Assembly: GCF_900110995.1 (NCBI RefSeq)
Contig: NZ_FOJF01000002.1
Span: 1,638,104 to 1,702,103 of the forward strand
Reading direction: 5' to 3'
DNA length: 64,000 nucleotides
From: Chitinophaga sp. YR573
Lineage (GTDB): Bacteria > Bacteroidota > Bacteroidia > Chitinophagales > Chitinophagaceae
Of this stretch, positions 51,990 through 62,300 are shown one piece after another. Every line of letters begins with the position of its first letter. Within the stretch, counting starts at the first letter, position 1. A model generated the notes under the pieces. The model saw only the letters and a program-made list of their open reading frames with translations. It made no database searches and was not told the DNA's origin. Position numbers and translations under genes: made by a program.

Positions 51990-53228
51990 ATGGATCAGCA
52001 AAAGTTGACAAGTTATCCGAAGGAGAAGATTAATATTTTATTGTTGGAAAATATCAGTGATGCTGCAGCAGCAGAGTTTACATCGGCTGGATATGCTAAC
52101 GTAAAAAGATTGTCGGGCGCACTGAACGAGGAGGATCTGATCCGCGAAGTAAAGGATGTACACCTGTTGGGTATCCGTTCCAAAACGCATGTCACCAAAA
52201 AAGTACTGGAGGCCGCACAAAAGCTGCAGGCGATTGGGTGTTTTTGTATAGGCACCAACCAGGTAGATCTGAAAAACGCCATGGAACATGGTGTGACCGT
52301 ATTTAATGCCCCATATTCCAACACCCGTTCTGTAGCGGAACTGGTGATAGGGTTATCGATTATGCTGATACGCCGTATTCCGGACAAGAACGCTGCTGCC
52401 CATGAAGGGAAATGGATGAAAGAGGCCAAAGGCAGTTATGAACTGAGAGGCAAATCGCTGGGTATTGTAGGGTATGGTAATATAGGCAGCCAGTTGAGCA
52501 TCCTTGCGGAAGCAATGGGTATGAACGTGCTTTATTACGATATTGAGACCAAACTGCCATTAGGCAATGCGACACAGGTGAGAACACTGGAAACACTGTT
52601 CGAACAGGCAGATATCATTTCCCTGCACGTACCATCTACGGAAGGTACCAATAACATGATCACCAAAGACATCCTGTCTCATGCCAAACACGGGGCTATT
52701 TTCATCAATTACGCACGTGGTGAGGTGGTTGACCTGGATGCATTAAAGGATGTACTGGTAAGTGGTCAGTTATCCGGTGCCGCGATAGATGTATTCCCGG
52801 TAGAGCCTGAAAAGAATGGTGCTGCATTTACTTCACCTTTACAGAAGTTACCGAACGTGATTTTAACACCACATATCGGGGGAAGTACAGAAGAAGCGCA
52901 ACACAATATTGGGCTGGATGTAAGCAGTAAAATGCTGAACTACCTGGAAAAAGGAGCCAGCTTTGGTTCTCATACTATTCCGGCTATCAATGTTCCTGCT
53001 ATTGATCATACACACAGGATCCTGCATATTCACGAGAATGTACCAGGTGTATTGTCTGAAATAAATACGGTGTTATCTAAGAATAAAATCAATATTCTTG
53101 GTCAGTATCTGAAGACAAGTGATACTATTGGTTATGTAGTGCTGGATGTGGATACCAAATTATCCAAAGAAGCATTTTCATTACTGAGAGAAGTGAAACA
53201 TACTATTAAAGCAAGGTTACTGTATTAG
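51990..53228 (+). CDS. serA: D-3-phosphoglycerate dehydrogenase
   Basis: 412 residues, E. coli-type length. Substrate-binding domain with IGCFCIGTNQVDL; NAD-binding Rossmann LGIVGYGNIGSQLSI; catalytic INYARGEVVD (Arg), VEPEKN (Glu) and LTPHIGGSTEEAQ (His). A C-terminal ACT domain (about 335-412, RILHIHENVPGVLSEIN) gives serine feedback as in E. coli SerA. First step of serine synthesis from 3-phosphoglycerate. Single gene with its own promoter and terminator. Confidence 0.96.
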   Translation: MDQQKLTSYPKEKINILLLENISDAAAAEFTSAGYANVKRLSGALNEEDLIREVKDVHLLGIRSKTHVTKKVLEAAQKLQAIGCFCIGTNQVDLKNAMEHGVTVFNAPYSNTRSVAELVIGLSIMLIRRIPDKNAAAHEGKWMKEAKGSYELRGKSLGIVGYGNIGSQLSILAEAMGMNVLYYDIETKLPLGNATQVRTLETLFEQADIISLHVPSTEGTNNMITKDILSHAKHGAIFINYARGEVVDLDALKDVLVSGQLSGAAIDVFPVEPEKNGAAFTSPLQKLPNVILTPHIGGSTEEAQHNIGLDVSSKMLNYLEKGASFGSHTIPAINVPAIDHTHRILHIHENVPGVLSEINTVLSKNKINILGQYLKTSDTIGYVVLDVDTKLSKEAFSLLREVKHTIKARLLY

Positions 53229-53245
53229 TAGCTGATAGCTAAATG

Positions 53246-53280
53246 AAAAAGGTTGGAAGATAATTCTTCCAACCTTTTTT
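53246..53280 (+). terminator. serA terminator
   Basis: AAAGGTTGGAAG / CTTCCAACCTTT, a 12-bp stem with a 6-nt loop, followed by TTTT. It stands between convergent serA and the giant gene. Confidence 0.85.
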
Positions 53281-53297
53281 TATGCTCTTTAATGAGC

Positions 53298-53322
53298 AAG
53301 GCATCCGGAGACGCCTTGCCTG
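53298..53322 (-). terminator. Terminator-like hairpin of the giant surface protein gene
   Basis: GCAAGGC / GCCTTGC arms around a short loop, just beyond the stop of the leftward giant gene. The T-tract is weak. Confidence 0.45.
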
Positions 53323-53332
53323 TTTGTATTTC

Positions 53333-56300
53333 TTATCGGATAACTGTTACTACTCCTTTCACAATAATCGCTGATCCTCCTGTGGTTTTCTTATAGCTCA
53401 GCAACCAAACATACGTTCCATTGTCTACAAGCTTTCCTCCGAATCTACCATCCCATCCGGTCTGAGAGTCTTTACTGGTAAAGATCTTCTGACCCCAACG
53501 ATTGAAAATTTCTAAGTCGTAATCATATACTGTTCCGTAAACCACTGGTTTAAACGTGTCGTTGTTACCATCACCATTCGGCGTGAAGGCATTCGGGAAT
53601 TGCGGTTTAGTCTCACATTCCTGGAATGTTACAGCTATCTGGTCTGTAGCAGTACCGCAATCATTGTAAACGGTTACTGAGTAATAACCGGATACAGTTA
53701 CCGGGTAAGTTGGTGTGGTCGCACCATCCTGCCATTTGATACTGTTACCTGTTCCTGCGTTTACAGTCAGGGTGAGTGTCTGACCTTTACACAGTGTGGT
53801 GTCATTACCGAGCAACACTGCAGGGATACCTGCTACATTCACATTAACACTATCCATTGTGATCCTGGAACAGAACTTATCCATTACAGAAATGATGTAC
53901 TTACCCGGCTGCGTGATTTCCTTCACCGGATTAGTGTCTCCATCATTCCAGAGGTAGGAGATAGCATCCGGATTAGATCCGTCTACCACTACACGACCAC
54001 CGATACAGATGTCTCTGTCTGGACCCAGATCAATGGTGATGGCAGATTTCTCAGATACTTTCACTGTATCACTCACGATACAACCACTGCGCGTTACCGT
54101 TACCCAGAAATCTCCTGGTTTGGAAACAACAATTGAATTCGTTGTTTCTCCGCTTAACCATTTCACGGTTCCACCATCTGGTTCTACAGTGAGCATCACT
54201 GTTTCATCCGGACAGATAGCGGTATCACTTGTTAAGGTCACATTCGGTGCTGGATTTGTTGTTACAGTTGCTGTATCAGAAGAAGTACAACCACCTAATG
54301 TTACATCTACCCAATACATGTTGGACTGGCTTACAGTGATGGAAGCGGTGTTATCACCGGTGTTCCAAACATAAGTAGCACCCTGTACATAGGCATTCAG
54401 TTTCACTGTCTGGCCTTCACAGATATTTGTATCCGGGATGTTAACTACCGGCGGTGTATTGATTTTCACCTTGATAGAATCCGTTGTCGAACAACCCGCA
54501 TTTGTCACTGTTGCAGTGTAAGTAGCTGCACTGGCAACTGTAATCATCTGGGAAGTTTCCCCGGTAGACCAGCGGATAGTGTAAGCCGCGTTGGCAGCAC
54601 CAGCATCCAGGGTGAGGGTGTTTCCACTACATATTGAAGTGTCATTACCCAGGTTCACCACAGGTTTAGCGGTGTATTGCAGATCGTAAGTCACGGGATC
54701 AGATACACAACCCGTTACACCGTCTGTCACTGTGAAGGTAGCTTGAGTAGCACCTTTCAGATCGAACACGTTGCTGGTTTGTGTCAGCGGAGTGGTTACG
54801 GCCGTTGCTGGTGTGATACTAACGAGCGTGAATTTAGGTTTGCTTACTTTGTTTTTCAACAGGATGGCAAACTTGGTATTGTTAGAACAGTTGACAGGCA
54901 GGGTAGGATCCAGTTCTGGTTTAGGACAAGGATTTACCGTGATGGTCTGTACACGTTCTATTGCCTGGTTACCACAAGCATCTGCAATGGTCCATCTTCT
55001 GATGATAGTGTATCCGTTACAGATATCTTTAGTATAAGGATCTTCGGTCATAGTGGCCTTCTTAGGGAAGGTCCCATCGCAATTATCTTTTGCATACAGC
55101 GTAGCCGCAATCTGGATAGATTCTCCACAATTCACGGTGATGTCAGCCGGAGCCGGATCGATCACAGGTTTGGTGGTATCTACGACAGTGATTACCTGAC
55201 GGATCACGGTGCTGTTACCACATTCATCTTTAGCAGTCCAGGTACGGATCAGCTGATAGTTGCTGGCACAAGCACCAGTGATGGTTTGTCTTGTCTGTGT
55301 GTAAGCGATTTTCACATTGCTGGTAGCGCTGCAATTATCGGTTGCTTTCAGATTAGTAGGTGGTGCCGGGATAGCATCACAACTGATAGTCGTATCTGCC
55401 GGAGGTACTACGGTGAATGTAGGTCTGGTTGTATCCTGTACCACGATCACCTGAGACATGGTGGTAGTGTTACCACAATCGTCTTTGGCGGTCCAGGTAC
55501 GGGTTAATTTGTAATTATTAGAACAGGTAGTTGACAGGAATTCCTTTTTCTGCCCTACGGTAACAGTAACGACAGCAGTACAGTTGTCGGTAGCGGTGAC
55601 AGTTGGCAGAGCAGGTACCTTATCGCAATCTACAGTCACATTTGCAGGTGCTGAGATAGAGAATACCGGTCTGGTAGTATCCTGAACAGTAATTGTTTGT
55701 CTGAGTATGGTCGTGTTACCACAGTTATCAGTAGCTACCCATTTACGGATGATACGATAGTTCTGTGTGCAGGTGCTTCCTGTAATGGTGGCCAGGGAAT
55801 CTACAGGCGTCACCGTGATGACACCAGGTGTGCAATTATCTGTAGCGGTGAGGTCTGTTTTAGCAGGTACCTTATCACAATCTACAGTGATGTTTGCAGG
55901 CTGTGTCATAGTAAATACAGGTGGTGTTAAGTCTTTCACAGTAACGGTCTGTCTTAAGGTATCACTCACATTACCACAGGCATCAGCGATCACCCATTTG
56001 CGGATCAGCAGGTAATTGCTGGTACATGCTCCGGCAATATCCTGTCTTACTTCGATCGGCACAACAGTGAGCATACCAGCGCAATCATCTTTTGCGGTCA
56101 GGTTTACAGCTGCAGGTACGGCATCACAATTCACCGTTACGTTAGCAGGAGCGGCAGTGGTGAATACTGGTGCTGTTCTGTCAACCACAGTAATGGTTTG
56201 TTGAGCAGAAGTATTTAATCCGCAACGGTCAGTGGCAGTCCATGTACGTCTGATGGTAGTTGTACAGGCATCCACGACTGTCGTAACATCAGTAGATGTA

Positions 56301-59300
56301 TAGGAGAGCGCTTCGCTATTGTACGGCTCATGACTGAAGGTAGGAGTACCAAACAGCGTCGTGTAATCTTTACCCTGTATACAATCAGTAGTGATAGCAG
56401 CAGGTACACTTACAACTACAGGTGGTTTGGTGATCAGCTGTAATTTCACCTGGTTGCTGGTATCAGGAGTACATGTACCGGAAGTAACCACACGTTTAAA
56501 CCAGGTAGTAACAGCGATTACACTAGGAGAATAAGATGTACCGGTTGCAGCTGCAATAGCTGTGTAGTTAATGCTGTCTGTGCTCATTACCCACTGGTAG
56601 GTATATGTTCCTTTACCACCACTTACAGCACCACCTGTGAGCGTAGCTGGTGTTTCAGTTGTACACAGTGTTTGGTCAGCGGTAATGGTGTTACCCAGAA
56701 TCGGACCGAAGTTAGTGAGTGTGACATTGGAAGAGGTCGAACATGTTAAGTTAGAAATGGTCCATGTCAGTGTTGCTGTAACACCGGCAGGTACATTTAC
56801 TGTCGCATTTGTTTTGTGTATTTCTGTAGCTGCGATGGTCACAGATGCAGGTGACAGAACTGTCCATGTACCAATAGCAGATGGCAGATCAGGAGTATTA
56901 CCAGCCAGGGTGAAGACAGGATTTCCACACTGTTCCTGAGCCGTACCAGCATCCGCATCTACTGCTTTTTGTGCATTTCTGAGAATAACGGTATCTGTTG
57001 AAGTACACGAACCGTTAGTGATAGTCCATACCAGGTAAGCAGAGTCACCGGTGGCAACTGTAACAGCTGATGTTGGACTGGTTGGTGTTGTAATAGTAGC
57101 TGTTCCTTTTACCAGTGTCCATGCACCTGTTCCAATACCTGGGCTGTTAGCTGCGAGTGTAAAGTTTGGATCCACACAATGTCCCTGGTCAGGACCAGCA
57201 ACTGCTGGTATTTTTAGCGAATTGCTCAGGATAATATCATCACTGGTTGTACAAACACCATTTGTGATCGTCCATCTTAAAGTAGCCGTATTACCAGCTT
57301 TTACAAAGATGGTAGTTACTTCACTTGAAGGAGTGGTGATAGTTGCTGTTCCTGAAACGATCGTCCATACACCAGCACCGAAAGTAGCTTTGTTGGCTAC
57401 CATCGTAAACAGTGAATCAGAACAATGAGACAGATCCGGACCAGCTGCTGCATTTGCAGGCTTCATATAGTTAGTCAGAACAACCGTAGAAGAAGAAGCA
57501 GTACATGTACCGTTGGAAATAGTCCATTGCAGGGTGGCTGTTTTACCCGCTAATACAAACACAGTACTTGTAGGACTAGTTGGCGTAGTGATAGTAGCCG
57601 TACCTGAAACAATGCTCCAAACACCTGTTCCCACTGTTGGCGTGTTAGCTGCCATGGTGAACAGAGAATCAGCACAATGAGATTGAGCAGGACCGGCAAC
57701 GGATGTTGTTGGTGTAGCGTAGTTAGTTAACACTACATCATCTGTTGTTGTACAGGTTCCGTTGGTGATTGTCCATCTCAGGGTAGCGGTAGCACCGGTA
57801 GCAACCGTCACTGCAGAAGTAGCACTCGCTGGTGTGGTGATGGTGGCAGTACCTGATACCACTGTCCATAAGCCTGATCCGGTGGCAGGCGTGTTAGCTG
57901 CCATCGTGAAAGCAGGCGTAGCACAATGGTTCTGGTCAGCACCGGCAGCAGCCTGTATATTTTTATAGTTGGTAAGAACGACAGTTGAAGAAGAAGCGGT
58001 ACATGTACCGTTGGAAATAGTCCACTGCAGAGTAGCCGTGTTGCCTGCTAACACAAAGACAGTACTTGTAGGACTGGCAGGCGTAGTAATGGTAGCAGTA
58101 CCAGAAACAATAGTCCAAACACCTGTTCCTACAGTTGGCGTATTTGCCGCCATGGTGAACAGAGAGTCATTACAATGTGTCTGAGCAGGACCGGCAACGG
58201 ATGTTGTTGGTGTAGCGTAGTTAGTCAACACTACATCATCTGTTGTTGTACAGGTTCCGTTGGTGATTGTCCATCTCAGTGTAGCGGTAGCACCATTAGC
58301 AACCGTCACTGCAGAAGTAGCACTCGCTGGTGTTGTGATGGTAGCAGCACCTGAAACTAATGTCCATGCACCAGATCCTGTAGCAGGCGTGTTAGCCGCC
58401 ATTGTGAAAGCAGGCGTAGCACAATGGTTCTGATCAGCACCGGCAGCAGCTTGTATCTTTTTGTTATTTGTCAGTACAACATCGTCTGTTAATACGCAGG
58501 CACCGTTAGTGATGGTCCAGCGTAAGGTAGCGGTGTTACCAGCTAACACGAACACAGTACTTGTAGGACTGGCAGGTGTAGTAATGGTAGCGGTACCAGA
58601 AAGAATGGTCCATACACCAGCACCTAAACTTGCAGGAGTAGCCGCCATTGTAAACAGGGAGTCTGAGCAATGTGTCTGGTCAGGAGCCGGAGTGATTGGC
58701 GTTGGCGCAGCGCTATTGGTCAGAACAACTGTAGAAGAAGAAGCGGTACATGTTCCATTGGAAATAGTCCACTGTAGCGTAGCTGTTTTACCTGATAATA
58801 CAAAGACAGTCGTAGTAGGACTGGTTGGAGTTGTGATGGTAGCTGTACCTGAAATAATTGTCCATACACCTGTTCCCACAGTTGGCGTATTAGCAGCCAT
58901 GGTGAACAGAGAATCCGAACAATGTGACTGAGCAGGACCAGCAACAGAGGTTGTTGGTGTAGCGTAGTTAGTTAACACTACATCATCTGTTGTTGTACAG
59001 GTTCCGTTGGTAATAGTCCATCTCAGGGTAGCAGTGGCACCAGTAGCCACAGTAACAGCAGAAGTAGCACTTGCTGGAGTAGTGATGGTAGCAGCACCTG
59101 AAACTAATGTCCATGCACCTGATCCGGTAGCAGGTGTGTTAGCTGCCATGGTGAAAGCAGGCGTAGCACAATGATTCTGATCAGCACCGGCAGCAGCCTG
59201 TATATTTTTATAGTTGGTAAGAACGACAGTTGAAGAAGAAGCGGTACATGTACCATTTGAAATGGTCCATTGCAGGGTAGCTGTGTTACCCGCTAACACA

Positions 59301-62300
59301 AAGACAGTACTTGTAGGACTGGCAGGTGTTGTAATGGTAGCCGTACCTGAAACAATTGTCCAAATACCTGTTCCCACTGTTGGTGTATTAGCCGCCATAG
59401 TGAACAGGGAATCATTACAATGAGATTGAGCAGAACCGGCAACAGAAGTTGTTGGTGTAGTGTAGTTAGTTAACACTACATCATCTGTAGTTGTACATGT
59501 TCCATTGGTGATTGTCCATCTCAGTGTAGCGGTAGCACCAGTAGCCACAGTAACAGCAGAAGTAGCACTTGCTGGTGTTGTGATGGTGGCAGCACCTGAC
59601 ACCAATGTCCATGCACCTGATCCTGTAGCAGGCGTATTAGCTGCCATGGTGAAAGCAGGAGTTGCACAATGGTTCTGATCAGCACCGGCAGCCGCCTGTA
59701 TCTTTTTATAGTTGGTCAGTACGATATCATCATTAGATGTACAAACACCATTTGTGATCGTCCATCTCAGCGTGGCTGTATTACCCGCTAACACGAATAC
59801 CGTACTTGTAGGACTGGCAGGTGTTGTAATAGTAGCCGTACCAGAAACAATTGTCCAGACACCTGTTCCAACCGTTGGCGTGTTAGCCGCCATGGTGAAC
59901 AGGGAGTCAGAGCAATGAGACTGATCAACTCCGGCAGCAGCAGCGGCCGGTTTGGTATATACAGTCACTGTTCCGCTTGCGCAGGCAGTATTACCGCAGG
60001 TACCTTCTGCTCTCACATAATAAGTAGTGGTAGCGCTGATGCCGTGAACAGCGATAGAAGCACCACTGTCGATAGCTGTACCGCCACATGCTCCTGCATA
60101 CCATTTCCATTTAGAATCTGCTGTAACACCATCTGCTTTCTTTCCAAGGTCCCCACCTACAACAGTAAGGATGGTAGAACCAGTATCGCAAATACTTGGT
60201 GTACCCACGGTAACGCCTGTAGGAGCGGTAGGAGGAGAAGAAACATTTAAAGAGAACGGAATATCTGTAGTACATCCCGGGTTGGCAGTAGATACCGTGA
60301 GGATGAAGTTATAAGTATTAGGAGAAGGTAATGTACCTGTAGGATAAGTAACCGTGATAGGCCATGCAAGTGTACCAGTCATTGTTACAAACCCAGGCAG
60401 GGCAGGTGTACCTGCTGTCAGTACATAATTAGTAGGTGCTCCCGTGGTTGAAACTGTATCCACATTGAAGGTACCCGCTGAACTACATATAGTAAGAGGT
60501 GCTTTCAGTATAGCAGATGGAGGTGCTGTTTTGTGTAAGGTGATAGTAGACACGTTACCAGAGCAGCCTGCAGCATTAGTAATTGCCCATGTTAATACTA
60601 CATCCTGTATACCAGCAACGGTAACGGTTGTAGTAGGGGAGGTAACATCTGCGATAGTAGCTACACCCGATACCAGTGTCCATACACCGCTTTCTGCAGC
60701 AGGACCAGTCAATGTAAGATCCGGTGCAGAAGCTGCCATGGTGAATACATTCGAAGTTCCGCACTGTGTCTGATCCGGACCTGCATCGCTGTAGGTAGGA
60801 TTGTTCACCAGGGAGAGTGTATCCGTAGAAGTAATCTTACAAGTTCCGTTAGCTGTAGGCTGAGCCGTCCAGCCAATTACCACTGTACTACCATATGGTA
60901 TACTTACTTTGGTATTCATCTTGGCTGGATTGTAGATCTTGACATAGTCATCGATCGTCTCACCCGCCTGAAGTTCAATACCTGTATAAGACACAAGAGA
61001 CCAGTAACCGGTTACCCCTGTCTGAGTAGAATCAGGCAGATTGAATACACCAGTTGTGTTTACACTGGAACAATTTATAATCGGCGGGAACTTGATTTTA
61101 GGCGGCGTTTGTGTAATGATCACCTTTAAAGGAAGTGATTGTACCGAACAGGTTCCTGACCTCACCATCACGGAGAAAATACTATCCGCTACTGACCCGG
61201 GTTGAACCTCAATATCTGTGGCACCATTCCATTCAGGCATTAATGTAGTATCAATAGCAGAACCATGAGAACCACGATACCACCTGATATCTTTACCCGC
61301 GAGCGATGCGTTAATTTTGTAATCCACTACATCACCCAGACAGATAGAAGTCGTATCAGGTGTTACATCCACAACGGGTTTAATATCTGTTTTAATGACG
61401 GCACTATTTGAATCAACACATGTTCTGCCGCCGCCTTCACCATAATACACATAACCATATACCCAGATAGTAGTGTCCATCGTTAGCGTGACGGATCTTG
61501 TTGCACCCGTATATCCGGGAAGGTCCTTCCAGGAGAAAGTATCGAAACCACCTGATGCTTCTAAGTCAACCGCATCCCCCACACAGACCTGACTCTTGGT
61601 AAGAGACAGGATAGGCATTGGTAAGATCGTAATTTTAACCGGGCTTGAAGGATTAGCACAACCTAAGGAATCCGGGATCCCTTTATCATATACACGAACA
61701 CGGAAAAGGTAGTCTGCCGCTACCGTTTTAGTACCTTTTAATTCTCCCGCAGGGATTTTGAGTAAAGAATCCCTGGCTGTACCATAAGGCACATTAAACC
61801 ATGAGATACCACCATCATCACTCATTTCCCATTGATAAATGGGATGAGTGAAATACCCGGCGGGTAATATAGAAGATGATAATGTATCCGGGGTCCCTTC
61901 GCACAATACTTCTTTCAGATTGGTACTATTACCTACCAGGCCAGCCGTAATAATAGGACTACAATAAGTAAAGCTGATATCATCAAGCGCGATATCGTTA
62001 CCACATCCACCAGGTTTATTATTCAAGATACGTACTAATACATCCGTGACGCCGGCTGGAATAGTAAACTGTCCGCCATAACGCTGCCACTTATAATTAG
62101 TGGATGGGAGCATCATTGATACCGCATAGGTTCTGAACTTGGCAAGTACCTGATTTGTATCAGCTGCATTGACCACCTGGAAGGTTACACCTGCATATTG
62201 ATAAGCGCTGAGGCAAAGGGTTTCAAATGAGTTTTCAATATCAACATTCAGGAACCATGCACTGAAATTATAAACAGAACCACTACATAAGCCGGTTACT

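Noticed and set aside
56960..59950. CRISPR-like or satellite interpretation of the regular repeats
   Set aside because: Units are about 249 bp, in frame throughout, and encode a coherent beta-rich protein; there are no short repeat-spacer units.
54677..60250. Many plus-strand open frames of 60-276 codons opposite the giant gene
   Set aside because: They mirror the repetitive codon use (Thr/Ala/Val-rich) of the minus-strand gene, repeat with its period, and have no signal, domain or start support.
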